Origin: Desulfurobacterium pacificum
GTDB taxonomy: Bacteria > Aquificota > Aquificia > Desulfurobacteriales > Desulfurobacteriaceae
Length of the DNA: 64,000 bases
NCBI RefSeq assembly: GCF_900182835.1
Contig: NZ_FXUB01000003.1
Coordinates: 1-64,000 of the forward strand
Direction of reading: 5' to 3'
How positions within the stretch are numbered: the first letter of the stretch is position 1; every line of letters starts with the position of its first letter. Below are positions 27,606 to 36,067 of this stretch, piece after piece. The notes beneath the pieces were generated by a model. That model saw only the letters and a program-made list of their open reading frames with translations. It did not search any database and had not been told where the DNA came from. A program made the translations under genes and the position numbers.

Positions 27606-28057
27606 TAAAGTAGCCCTCCGATTGCTCTTAATATTAGTGCGGCAATAATACCGGCTATTGCGTCGTCTATTGTGATTCCCCATCCGCCTGGGAGTTTTTC
27701 AAAGTAGCGGATAGGAGGAGGTTTCATTATATCAATTACTCTGAATAGAATGAGTCCTAAAAAGACGAGTTTAAGGTTGTGGTAGGCGTTAAGCCCTAAA
27801 AAGGTTATTTCCATTCCCAAGACTTCGTCTATTACTACTTCGTCCGGGTCTTTGTTGCCTAACTTTTTTGCTAAATAGTCGGAGGAAATTACGCTGAGGA
27901 TGAACGTTATTGCGATGATTAGAAGTTGTGCTTTCAGGTTTGGAATCCAGAATAAATAAATTAAAATTGCTGCAAATATTGAGCCCCACGTTCCTGGCAT
28001 TTTGGGAAGTTTGCCTGTAAAGCAGGCAGTTGCAATGAATTCCATTAGCCAGTTCAT
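27605..28057 (-). CDS. pgpA: Phosphatidylglycerophosphatase A
   Basis: 150 residues with several membrane segments. Motifs typical of PgpA are GKLPKMPGTWGS near the N-terminus, DEVVIDEVLGM in the middle, and GGWGITIDDAIAG near the C-terminus. It dephosphorylates phosphatidylglycerophosphate to phosphatidylglycerol at the inner membrane. ATG follows AAAGGAG. It is the first gene of the pgpA-pycA-pycB run. Confidence 0.93.
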   Translation of the reverse strand: MNWLMEFIATACFTGKLPKMPGTWGSIFAAILIYLFWIPNLKAQLLIIAITFILSVISSDYLAKKLGNKDPDEVVIDEVLGMEITFLGLNAYHNLKLVFLGLILFRVIDIMKPPPIRYFEKLPGGWGITIDDAIAGIIAALILRAIGGLL

Positions 28058-28066
28058 TAGAACTCC

Positions 28067-28095
28067 TTTGTGGTAATTAGTTGAAGTATTATACT
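28067..28095. promoter_or_regulatory. Divergent promoter region pgpA / lipoprotein
   Basis: The 74 bases between the divergent genes contain a minus-strand TATAAT (28088-28093) for pgpA and an overlapping plus-strand TATACT (28090-28095), with a weak TTTGTG 17 bases upstream at 28067. The -10 boxes share bases, so the two promoters could compete. Confidence 0.4.
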
Positions 28096-28131
28096 TTATA
28101 GTGTTAGTAAAACATGGAGGGAGGTTTGAAG

Positions 28132-29940
28132 ATGAGGAAACTTTTAACAGTTGCTACATTGTTGGTCTTTTTGGGTTCCTGTGGTGGAGGAGGAAGTAGT
28201 GAGAGTTCTGTTAATAGTGCTTCTATAACGGGGGTTGCTGTTGATGGATATTTAGAAAATGCCACAGTTTGTTTTGACTTGAATGATAACAACAAGTGCG
28301 ATGAGGGCGAGCCTGTAGCGTACACTGATGAAAATGGAAAATTTTTATTAAAGGTTCCAGGTTCAGAAATTGGTAAGCATAGAGTTGTAGTTGAAGCGAT
28401 AGAAAATGTAACGAAAGACAATGGGACGGCAGTGCTCGGAAATTTTACTTTGCTTTCTTTAACGGGTAACTACACGGTAGTTTCTCCTTTAACTACAGTT
28501 GCTGCTTACCTTGAAGAAAATGGAACAGTTTCTGGAGATGTAGCAGGAGAAATACTTCAATCTTTTGCCCCAGGGCTTCTTGGTGATAGTTCTATGGTTG
28601 TTGAAGATTACATTAAAACGGGACAAATGCAAGTTGCCGGTCTGGCAAGGAATTTAGCAAGACTTATGATTCAGTTGAGAAAATTGGGGCTTGATGAAAA
28701 TCAAATTTATGCTTATGCCGTTTTAAAATTTCCGCAGATTGCTGTTTTAAGTGAGAATGATACAGCTTTTGAAAATTGGTTAAATAGCCTTGATAATAAG
28801 ACGATGATTGAGTCTGAGCTTGAGTTTGCGGAAGAAGCGAAAATGGGGAAAGTTTTTTCTAACGGCACTTTTTATAATTTTGTGGTTGATTGGGATAATA
28901 ATACCGGTATTAATTTTATTTCTTTAAGGAAGTCTGTTTTTTCAGATTTGAGTAGTGGCAGTGGGGAAGTTGTTTTCTACGGCTCTGATATTGATGGTAA
29001 TGATACTGAGTATCCTGATATTTTGGTTAATTCAACTTCCGATGTCAGTAACTGGAGCAGAAAATACAGTTTTAGCTTAGAGCTTGATAATGGAAGTTTG
29101 GTTTTTGATAACGTAACATCTTTTGATAATGAAGGGCTGGTTTCTGATAACGAAACGTTTAGAGTAGTAGCTGTTTCGAAAATAAACCTTTCCGGGATTA
29201 CACTGAATTATAAGTATATATTTCCCGACGATAGAGATACAGAGATTTATAGATTAGGGCTTAATGATTTTAAGGTAACTTTTAGTAACGGAACGGCATA
29301 TTTGCTGTCTCTTGTAAGTGATAGGGGAGTTAAAGATATGTATCTGTTTGATGAGACTGCAGCCAATCAGATTATAAAAGCTTTGAGAAACTGGTATTCG
29401 CCTGCTGAGAATCTATATGGAAAAACTTTGTATCATTTTGTTATAGACTGGGATAATTCAACGGGTAATCATTTTGTAAGTCTTAGAAAAGATGTCTTTC
29501 AGATTAACATTGACAGTGGTAACGGAACTTACGATGTTTACAGGTTTGATATTGATGACAATGCTACTTCGTATATAGATCTTGTAGTAAATAATGTTGA
29601 TGATGTGACTAACTATGATTGGTTACCTGACTATGATTTTAACGCCACCATTTACGATGATGGAGAAATCGGGCTTAATGGAACTAACGGGAACTATAAA
29701 GTTATAAGCGTGGTTAAACGTAATCTTGAAGGTGAGCAATTGCCTGCTTATGAAATATTTATTGATGAAAAACAAGATTCAGCGGATCTTGAGGATTTAA
29801 ATCTTCAGAACTGGGGTGCGACGTTTAGCAGAGGGTATGAGTATATTGTATGGATTGATAACGGGACATCTGTGATTCCAAGGTATCTTTTTGACGAGAA
29901 TGCCACCAATCAGATTATTCAGCAGTTACCTCACCAATAG
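28132..29940 (+). CDS. Lipoprotein with tandemly duplicated domain, function unknown
   Basis: 602 residues from the ATG giving MRKLLTVATLL, after GGAGGGAGG. The lipobox FLGSC puts the lipidated cysteine at residue 17. A Ser/Gly linker leads to a carboxypeptidase-regulatory-like segment with a calcium-loop-like DLNDNNKCDEGE. Then come a helical region and two copies of a domain of about 175-180 residues (about 239-420 and 428-602). They share FVVDWDNNTG/FVIDWDNSTG, ISLRKSVF/VSLRKDVF and a closing LFDE-A-NQII motif. It is Asp/Asn-rich and probably surface or periplasmic. A G8-T-C5 tract follows the stop. Confidence 0.8.
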   Translation: MRKLLTVATLLVFLGSCGGGGSSESSVNSASITGVAVDGYLENATVCFDLNDNNKCDEGEPVAYTDENGKFLLKVPGSEIGKHRVVVEAIENVTKDNGTAVLGNFTLLSLTGNYTVVSPLTTVAAYLEENGTVSGDVAGEILQSFAPGLLGDSSMVVEDYIKTGQMQVAGLARNLARLMIQLRKLGLDENQIYAYAVLKFPQIAVLSENDTAFENWLNSLDNKTMIESELEFAEEAKMGKVFSNGTFYNFVVDWDNNTGINFISLRKSVFSDLSSGSGEVVFYGSDIDGNDTEYPDILVNSTSDVSNWSRKYSFSLELDNGSLVFDNVTSFDNEGLVSDNETFRVVAVSKINLSGITLNYKYIFPDDRDTEIYRLGLNDFKVTFSNGTAYLLSLVSDRGVKDMYLFDETAANQIIKALRNWYSPAENLYGKTLYHFVIDWDNSTGNHFVSLRKDVFQINIDSGNGTYDVYRFDIDDNATSYIDLVVNNVDDVTNYDWLPDYDFNATIYDDGEIGLNGTNGNYKVISVVKRNLEGEQLPAYEIFIDEKQDSADLEDLNLQNWGATFSRGYEYIVWIDNGTSVIPRYLFDENATNQIIQQLPHQ

Positions 29941-29949
29941 AATTTTTCT

Positions 29950-29966
29950 GGGGGGGGTCCCCCTTT
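29950..29966 (+). terminator. Weak G/C-tract hairpin after the lipoprotein gene
   Basis: A run of eight G (29950-29957), one T and five C (29959-29963), followed by TTTCTTT. It can fold as a short stem only by using G residues as the loop. It may be a weak terminator or only a homopolymer tract. Confidence 0.35.
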
Positions 29967-29981
29967 CTTTGAGGAATTTTA

Positions 29982-31199
29982 ATGCTTTTGTTTGAAAGGT
30001 ATTTTCAGGATAAAGAGTTTATCTGGAAGCCTGGGCTGGAGAGGATAAAGCGGGCTGTTAGAGAGATTGGAGGAAAGAGTTATCCATCAATTATCGTTGC
30101 GGGGACGAACGGTAAGGGTTCTACCTGTCATTTTATTGCCGAAATCTTGAAAAAGCACGGTTTAAGAGTTGGTTTGTTTACATCGCCTCACCTTTTCAGG
30201 TTTAGCGAGAGAATTAAGGTAGATTTAAAGGAAGTTAACGATGAGGCTTTAGATAAAGCTTTTTATGAGGTTAAAGGTGTTGTTGAGAAGCATGAGTTAA
30301 CTTATTTTGAGGCTTCGCTGATTTTGGCTTTAAGGGTTTTTGAGGAATTTAAGGTTGACTGTGCCGTTTTTGAGGTGGGGCTTGGCGGAAGGCTTGATGC
30401 TACTAACGTTTTAGACCATGAAGTTGGAGTTATAACGACTGTGGGATTAGACCATCAAAGTTATTTAGGTGACACTCTTGAGGAGATTTTTGCCGAAAAG
30501 CTGGCGGTTTTGAAGCCTGGTATGGTGGGGGTGGTGTCTAGAAACGACTTGGGCGTTTTGAAAAAGTTTTCTGATAGGTTTCCTGAAGAAACTTACTTTT
30601 ATGGAGCTGATTTCTGGGAAGATGAGGTTTCTGTTTCTCTTTCAGGGACGAGCTTTTATTACATGAGTCAGGTGCCTGTTTCTTTGAAGGTTGTAGGAAA
30701 GCATCAGTCTGTTAACGCTGCCTGTGCGCTAAAAGCGTCTCACGTTTTTGTTGAAAGGTTTTTGGAAAGGAAGTTTTTTATACCTCAATCTATTGATGTT
30801 ACTTTGAATGGAAGGTTTGAGGTTTTGAGGCAAAATCCCCCCCTCCTCTTCGATGTCGCCCACAACGAAGACGCTTTAAAATCCCTCTTTTCTACGCTTA
30901 AAGAGCTGAACGTTCGCGCTTCTGTTTTCTACGGCGGGTTAAGGGATAAAAATCAATTAGTCAACTTGCGAGTGGTGAAGGAGTATTTAGACTGGAGCGG
31001 CGGAGAGTTTTACGCCGTTTCAATTGACAATGAGAGGGGACTGAAGGCGGAAGAAATCCTTGAAATTGCAAAGAGTTTGGGAATTAAGGGTGAAAAGGTT
31101 GAAAGGATTGAGGTGGGGAGGGTGGATTTTCCTGCCGTTGTTACGGGTTCTTTTTACCTTATAGATAAAATTAAGAGTGAACGGGAATTGCAGGAATAG
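29982..31199 (+). CDS. folC: Folylpolyglutamate synthase / dihydrofolate synthase
   Basis: 405 residues of the Mur-ligase superfamily. ATP loop AGTNGKGSTCHF is near residue 41, followed by FTSPHLFRFSERIKV, the metal-binding EVGLGGRLDATNV, and a C-terminal domain with LLFDVAHNEDAL. It adds glutamate to dihydropteroate and folates. It heads a rightward run with the overlapping unknown/AbiEii pair and truD. Confidence 0.94.
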   Translation: MLLFERYFQDKEFIWKPGLERIKRAVREIGGKSYPSIIVAGTNGKGSTCHFIAEILKKHGLRVGLFTSPHLFRFSERIKVDLKEVNDEALDKAFYEVKGVVEKHELTYFEASLILALRVFEEFKVDCAVFEVGLGGRLDATNVLDHEVGVITTVGLDHQSYLGDTLEEIFAEKLAVLKPGMVGVVSRNDLGVLKKFSDRFPEETYFYGADFWEDEVSVSLSGTSFYYMSQVPVSLKVVGKHQSVNAACALKASHVFVERFLERKFFIPQSIDVTLNGRFEVLRQNPPLLFDVAHNEDALKSLFSTLKELNVRASVFYGGLRDKNQLVNLRVVKEYLDWSGGEFYAVSIDNERGLKAEEILEIAKSLGIKGEKVERIEVGRVDFPAVVTGSFYLIDKIKSERELQE

Positions 31200-31202
31200 A
31201 AA

Positions 31203-31676
31203 ATGAAATACCTTACAGACTTTGAAGCGTTGAACTATCACGGATACGACTGGCACTCTTTTGCTTTTGAAAAAGAGCGGGAATATCCGCAAGAGGTAAG
31301 AGAGTGGGCAGGAGACTACGGTATAGAAAAGCGGGGGGAAAGGGAAATAGCATCACCTATCAGAGCCTTCCTTGACCACCTTTTCTATACGATACGGTTT
31401 ATGAAGTTAGTTCCTACTTACCGAATAGAAGACCTGCTGTTTAGTGATGAAGAAGAGAAAGAGATACTTCAAAAGGTAGAAGAGCTGCTTGAACCGGTCT
31501 TGAACGACGAAGAAAGGGAACTTTTGCACAGGTGGAAGAGGTTTAACGCAGGGGGAAATTATGAACCTGTCAATAGATTCCTCTCTCAAAGAGAAGCTTG
31601 GAGAAAAAAGTTTAGAAAGAATAGAAGTAATGATGAAGATTTTAGAGAGCGTCTCAGAAAAGCCTTTGGTCTTTAA
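31203..31676 (+). CDS. Unknown protein overlapping an AbiEii-like gene
   Basis: 157 residues, highly charged (Glu, Arg, Lys) and mostly helical by eye, with no signal peptide, membrane segment or cysteine. It starts 3 bases after folC with a modest AGGAA site. Its last 116 bases are also read in another frame as the start of the AbiEii-like gene, so its C-terminal 38 residues are overprinted. I recognise no domain. By position it could be the partner (antitoxin-like) of the nucleotidyltransferase, but it lacks an evident winged helix as in AbiEi. Confidence 0.65.
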   Translation: MKYLTDFEALNYHGYDWHSFAFEKEREYPQEVREWAGDYGIEKRGEREIASPIRAFLDHLFYTIRFMKLVPTYRIEDLLFSDEEEKEILQKVEELLEPVLNDEERELLHRWKRFNAGGNYEPVNRFLSQREAWRKKFRKNRSNDEDFRERLRKAFGL

Positions 31677-32229
31677 AGGCGGAAGTGCCTTGATGCTCTT
31701 TTATAGACTTGACCGTTTTTCAGAAGACTTGGATTTTGATTCGCCTTACCCTGTAAGTGTAAACAGTCTGGTGAAATTTTTGGAAAAGTTGGGAGAGGTT
31801 TCTGTTAAAAAGGATACTTCTACCGTAAAACGCCTGATGTTAAAACCTTTTGGTAAAGATTTTTCTATAAAGGTAGAAGTTTCTTTGAGAGATTACTCTC
31901 CTGTAGATAAACCTATAAGAATTGGAAAGGAGCTGTCGGTTTACAGTATTAATGACTTTTTCCTGCAAAAGCTTTCAGCTCTTATTCACAGAAGGAGGGC
32001 AAGAGACCTTTACGATTTGGGATTTATCGTGAAAGAATACGGAGAATATTTAAGTCCGCAGAACAAAGAGAAATTCCTGTCTGCCTTTCGGGATAAGATG
32101 GAAATTTACGACCTGATACCTTTATTCGTTGAGGAATTTCAAACGGATAGATTTTTATCCGATAGCGACCTTTTGAAATCTGTGGAAAGATTGATGTCTT
32201 TTTACGAAAGAGAGCGGGAAAATTTGTGA
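31561..32229 (+). CDS. AbiEii/AbiGii-type nucleotidyltransferase (DUF1814-like)
   Basis: 222 residues. The family signature is clear: FKGGSALMLFYRL (residues 38-50) then DRFSEDLDFD with the metal-binding aspartates, followed by KVEVSLRD and the late motif RRRARDLYDLGFI. AbiEii proteins are nucleotidyltransferase toxins of abortive-infection systems (MenT relatives), but the family also includes solitary members of unknown role. The ATG follows GGGGG and gives about 37 residues before the GGS motif, normal for the family. It overlaps the upstream unknown gene by 116 bases. Confidence 0.85.
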   Translation: MNLSIDSSLKEKLGEKSLERIEVMMKILESVSEKPLVFKGGSALMLFYRLDRFSEDLDFDSPYPVSVNSLVKFLEKLGEVSVKKDTSTVKRLMLKPFGKDFSIKVEVSLRDYSPVDKPIRIGKELSVYSINDFFLQKLSALIHRRRARDLYDLGFIVKEYGEYLSPQNKEKFLSAFRDKMEIYDLIPLFVEEFQTDRFLSDSDLLKSVERLMSFYERERENL

Positions 32230-32255
32230 GCAATTTCTAACAGGGAGAGGGAGAC

Positions 32256-33131
32256 TTGCTGTTTTTGTGGAAAAGAGAAAAACCTGAAGACTTTATAGTA
32301 AGAGAGATTTCTGATATACCGCTTGAGGAAAACGGCGGCTTCTACATTTACCTTCTTGCAAAGCGCGGGATTTCAACCAAAGAGCTGGCGAAAGAGCTAA
32401 AGTTTTCCTACGCAGGTTTGAAAGATGCCTTTGCCTTAACGTTCCAAAAAGTTTGCTTTGATGCTTATCAGGGGGACTTTGTAAGAAAGGGGCTTGAAGG
32501 CGGAAAGTGGTTTATCCTGAAGTTCTTGGGGAAAGCGAAGAGGAAATTGAAAATCGGTCAGCTTAAAGGAAATAAGTTTGCCGTTAACGTTTCAGGCTTT
32601 CCTTACGAGCTTAAAACTTCTTTTATCAACTACTACGACGTTCAGAGAATTGCAAACAACCACGATAGAGGGAAAAGGGTAATCCTTGCCGTTTTAGAGG
32701 GAAAAAAGAAAAGGCTAAAATGGCTGGAAAACTTTTTAGTTGACGCCTACCTTTCTTACCTGTGGAATAAAAGCCTTGAACTTTGCTTAAAAGAGCTGAC
32801 TGATGGAATTTATATTGAAGAGAAGGGCGAAAAGTTTTTCATTCCCTCTCAGATTGATGAAGAGAAGCTGCCGAAATTCTGGACAATTTTGGGATACAAG
32901 AAGAAATTGCTTCATTCACAACCTTATTACGAGAAAGTTTTGAAAGAAGAAGGTTTTGAGCTGGAAGAGTTTATTTCCATTTTGAGGCTGATGAAAATCA
33001 AGGGTGACTATCGGATGACTTACGTCAGGGTGAGAGAGCTTAAAGAGGTGGCGGGGAGGATTTTTTTCTTTCTGCCTAAAGGCGCTTACGGGACGATGTA
33101 TTTAAAGCACATTCAAGCGGAGATGAGATGA
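32256..33131 (+). CDS. truD: tRNA pseudouridine(13) synthase TruD, short form
   Basis: 291 residues from a TTG start after GGGAGAGGG. TruD motifs: PEDFIVREI at the N-terminus, YAGLKDAFALTFQK with the probable catalytic Asp57, GNKFAV, and NYYDVQR (usually NYYGxQR). Length is below the usual 340 or more, mainly through a reduced insertion domain. It modifies U13 of tRNA. The stop overlaps the following radical SAM gene. Confidence 0.88.
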   Translation: MLFLWKREKPEDFIVREISDIPLEENGGFYIYLLAKRGISTKELAKELKFSYAGLKDAFALTFQKVCFDAYQGDFVRKGLEGGKWFILKFLGKAKRKLKIGQLKGNKFAVNVSGFPYELKTSFINYYDVQRIANNHDRGKRVILAVLEGKKKRLKWLENFLVDAYLSYLWNKSLELCLKELTDGIYIEEKGEKFFIPSQIDEEKLPKFWTILGYKKKLLHSQPYYEKVLKEEGFELEEFISILRLMKIKGDYRMTYVRVRELKEVAGRIFFFLPKGAYGTMYLKHIQAEMR

Positions 33132-33967
33132 AAGAATTTCTTTCGCCGTGCGTTTTGTGTCCGAGAGAGTGCAGGGCGTTGAGAGATAGAGGGGAAGTTG
33201 GTGTTTGCGGGGTTAAAGATAAACCTATGGTTTCTTCTGCCTTCCCTCATTTTGGTGAAGAGCCGGTTTTGGTTGGCTGGGGCGGTTCGGGGACGATTTT
33301 CTTTACAGGTTGCAACCTAAAGTGCGTTTTCTGTCAGAACTACGAGATTTCCCACCTTCTTGAAGGTGAATACATAGAGGTTGAAGAGCTTGCTGCGATA
33401 ATGCTGAAGCTTCAGGAAATGGGATGCCACAATATCAACTTGGTTACGCCTACCCATCAGGTTCCTTCTATATTTGAGGCGGTTGAAATGGCAAAGAGCA
33501 GGGGGCTTAAACTACCGATAGTTTATAACTGCGGCGGTTACGAAAGTGTTGAGGTTTTAAAGGAGTTAAGCGGACTGGTTGATATTTACATGCCCGATAT
33601 AAAGACGTTTAGCGGAGAGTTTGCAACAAAATACCTGAAAGCGCCGGACTATCCAGAAGTTGTCAAAGAAGCCGTTCTTGAAATGTTCAGTCAGGTTGGG
33701 CATTTAAAGGTTAACGAATTCGGGCTGGCAGAAAAAGGGTTAATGATAAGACACCTGGTAATGCCCGGCTGGACGGAAGACAGCAAAGAGATTTTGCTCT
33801 GGATAAGGGACAATTTGGGCGCTGAAACTTACGTTAACGTTATGGAGCAATACTTTCCAGCCTACAAAGCTTGTGACTATCCGGAAATCTGCAGGCGCGT
33901 TACGAAAGAAGAGTTTGAGGAAGTTTACTCTTTTGCCAAGAACCTTGGTTTGAGGTTGGCGGTTTGA
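33128..33967 (+). CDS. Radical SAM protein, PflX-like (COG1313-type)
   Basis: 279 residues. Upstream cysteines in CVLCPRECRALRDRGEVGVCG (residues 8-28) precede the radical SAM cluster motif CNLKCVFCQNYEIS (CxxxCxxC). The sequence GTIFFTGCNLKC and PTHQVPSIFEAV are typical of the PflX/pyruvate-formate-lyase-activating-like group, whose substrate is unknown. No pyruvate formate lyase is in the window. It overlaps truD and the dihydrouridine synthase by 4 bases at each end. Confidence 0.88.
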   Translation: MKEFLSPCVLCPRECRALRDRGEVGVCGVKDKPMVSSAFPHFGEEPVLVGWGGSGTIFFTGCNLKCVFCQNYEISHLLEGEYIEVEELAAIMLKLQEMGCHNINLVTPTHQVPSIFEAVEMAKSRGLKLPIVYNCGGYESVEVLKELSGLVDIYMPDIKTFSGEFATKYLKAPDYPEVVKEAVLEMFSQVGHLKVNEFGLAEKGLMIRHLVMPGWTEDSKEILLWIRDNLGAETYVNVMEQYFPAYKACDYPEICRRVTKEEFEEVYSFAKNLGLRLAV

Positions 33968-34899
33968 AAATAGAGAGAGAAGTTATCCTTGCTCCTATGG
34001 CGGGCTACACTCACTCTGCTTTTAGAAGGCTTTGCAGAAGGCTTGGTGCCGACAGGGTTTATTCAGAGCTTATGAACGCAACGGGGATAGTGTTTAAGGG
34101 TGAAGAGAAAGAACTTATCTACTTTGTGGATGAGGAAAGACCGATACACCTTCAAATTTACGGCAGGAACGCCGAGGAAATAGCAGAGGCATCTTTCAAG
34201 ATTGCTGAAAAATATAAGCCGGAAGCGATAGACATTAACTTTGGCTGTTCTGTTAAAAAGGTTTTAAAGGCCAAGGCTGCCGGTTATCTCTTGCAGTTTC
34301 CGAAAGTTATGGGGGAAATAGTTAAAGAAACGGTAAAAGCCTTAAAACCTTTAGGTATTCCCGTTACTGCGAAAATCAGGCTGGGCTTTTACGAGGATAC
34401 GTTAGAGGAGATAGCTGAAGAGCTTTTAAGTGCCGGCGTTTCTGCCATTGCCCTCCATCCAAGGCGTGCCGTTGATGGATTTTCCGGCGTTGCAAACTGG
34501 GACAGAGTGAGGGATTTAAAGAGGATTGCCGACAGCGTGCCTGTGATAGGCAGCGGAGATGTAAGGCACTGGCGGGAGATTGACCAGAAGTTTGAAGAAA
34601 CCGGTTGCAACGGCGTAATGCTTGGCAGGGCTGCCGTTTCTAATCCCTGGATTTTTAAAGAGTATAGAGAGAAAAGGGATTTGGAAGTTGGATTAAAGGA
34701 GAGAGTAGAGTTTGTTCTGGAAGAGCTTGAAATGATGTGGGAATACTTTGATAGAGAAAGAGCCTGTAAGGTTATAAAGGCGCAGATAAGCCAGATATTT
34801 AAAGGAATAAGAGGAAAGGCGCGCCTTAACGACCTCGTAATGAGGAGCAAAAGCTGTGAGGAGCTTACTTCTCGCCTGAAAGAGATAGCATCTCTTTAA
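33964..34899 (+). CDS. dus: tRNA-dihydrouridine synthase
   Basis: 311 residues from a TTG overlapping the previous stop. An FMN-binding TIM barrel with LAPMAGYTHSAFRR at the N-terminus, the conserved cysteine region INFGCSVKKVLKAKAAGYLL (Ser where Pro is usual), TAKIRLGFYED and MLGRAAVSNPWIF. It reduces uridines in the tRNA D-loop; the subtype (DusA/B/C) is not clear. The 3' end overlaps the convergent hflX by 35 bases. Confidence 0.92.
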   Translation: MKIEREVILAPMAGYTHSAFRRLCRRLGADRVYSELMNATGIVFKGEEKELIYFVDEERPIHLQIYGRNAEEIAEASFKIAEKYKPEAIDINFGCSVKKVLKAKAAGYLLQFPKVMGEIVKETVKALKPLGIPVTAKIRLGFYEDTLEEIAEELLSAGVSAIALHPRRAVDGFSGVANWDRVRDLKRIADSVPVIGSGDVRHWREIDQKFEETGCNGVMLGRAAVSNPWIFKEYREKRDLEVGLKERVEFVLEELEMMWEYFDRERACKVIKAQISQIFKGIRGKARLNDLVMRSKSCEELTSRLKEIASL

Positions 34900-35944
34900 T
34901 TTTTTCTTTTAACTCGTCAAGCCCTTCCTTCTTTAAAGCAGAGATGCACACAAGCGGTGAATCTTCGGGGATTATTCCTGCCGTCTTTTCTCTTAAAGCT
35001 TCTATATCAAAGTTTTTAACCTTGTCTATCTTGTTTGCAACAAAGATTTTGGGCTTGTCCCAGCTATTGAGTTTTTTAAGAACCGCTTTGACGGATTTTA
35101 GTTCTTCTTCAATCTTTTCCGATGAGACGTCAAAAACGATTAGAAGGAGGTCTGCTTCTTTTACTTCTGAAAGGGTTGCGTGGAATGAAGCTACAAGTTC
35201 GTGGGGCAGGTTTTTTATAAATCCTACCGTGTCTGAGATGAGAACTTTTTCACCGTCTAAAAAGAGTGAGCCGGTTTTAACGTCTAACGTGGCAAAGGGC
35301 ATGTCTTTTATGAAAACATCTTTGCGGGTGAGGGAGCGGAGGAGGGTGGATTTTCCGGCGTTTGTGTAACCTACGATTGAAACGGTTTTGAACCCTTTAC
35401 GTTTTCTGCCTTCTCTGACTAGTTCCTGTCTTCTTATCAGGTTGTTTATTTCCTGGCGGAGTTTGTGGATTTTTCTTCTCAGCGCTCTTGCTTCCTTTTC
35501 TGTCTGGGTTTCACCGGGTCCTCTCGTTCCAACGCCACCACCGAGTCTTGACATTGCCTTTCCCATTCCTCTTATGTGAGAGAGCTTGTAGTAAGATTTA
35601 GCTAACTCTACCTGTAGCTTTGCCTCTTTCGTTTTTGCCCTTCTTGCAAAGATTTCCAGGATAACTTCCGTTCTGTCCATTACAGGAATGCCGGTTATCT
35701 CTTCAATGTTCCTTTTTTGCGAATAGGTTAACGGATGGTATGCGACAATTAGCGTGGCGTTCTTATCTACTTCTTCCAATTTTCCTTTGCCTATGTAGGT
35801 TGAAGGAGAAAAAGACCTTCTCTTCTGGATGACTGTCTGAATTACTTCTCCGCCTAACGCTTCAATTAAACCTTTCAATTCTTCTGTATCTATTTCTTCA
35901 CCTTTTCTTTGAACGGCAACTATTGCTACTCTTTCCTTTTCCAT
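34865..35944 (-). CDS. hflX: GTPase HflX
   Basis: 359 residues. The N-terminal HflX domain includes YIGKGKLEEV, then a Gly-rich linker RLGGGVGTRGPGETQTE and a G-domain with GYTNAGKSTLL (G1), DTVGFI (G3) and ANKIDKV (G4). It binds the 50S subunit and splits stalled or heat-damaged ribosomes. The start follows GGAG. It is convergent with dus and divergent from ebfC. Confidence 0.96.
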   Translation of the reverse strand: MEKERVAIVAVQRKGEEIDTEELKGLIEALGGEVIQTVIQKRRSFSPSTYIGKGKLEEVDKNATLIVAYHPLTYSQKRNIEEITGIPVMDRTEVILEIFARRAKTKEAKLQVELAKSYYKLSHIRGMGKAMSRLGGGVGTRGPGETQTEKEARALRRKIHKLRQEINNLIRRQELVREGRKRKGFKTVSIVGYTNAGKSTLLRSLTRKDVFIKDMPFATLDVKTGSLFLDGEKVLISDTVGFIKNLPHELVASFHATLSEVKEADLLLIVFDVSSEKIEEELKSVKAVLKKLNSWDKPKIFVANKIDKVKNFDIEALREKTAGIIPEDSPLVCISALKKEGLDELKEKIKEMLSLSGEK

Positions 35945-36006
35945 TGTATTAACTCCAATTAAAACGTTTAATCATTATTTATAATGGGCTTTTTATAAGA
36001 AGCAAG

Positions 36007-36035
36007 TTGTGATTTATTTACAAATTTTTTACAAT
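36007..36035 (+). promoter_or_regulatory. Promoter for the ebfC-recR-por operon
   Basis: TTGTGA (36007-36012), a 17-base AT-rich spacer and TACAAT (36030-36035), 32 bases before the ebfC ATG. Confidence 0.65.
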
Positions 36036-36067
36036 TAAGCCAAATCTGACGTTCGGAGGAAAATTTA

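Noticed and set aside
31020-31292. Minus-strand open frame opposite the end of folC
   Set aside because: Shadow of folC and the next gene; no ribosome site and no recognisable protein.
31203-32229. Treating the AbiEii-like pair as a recently acquired defence island
   Set aside because: No mobile genes, direct repeats or tRNA boundary nearby, and it is embedded in a compact housekeeping run; the family also has non-defence members.
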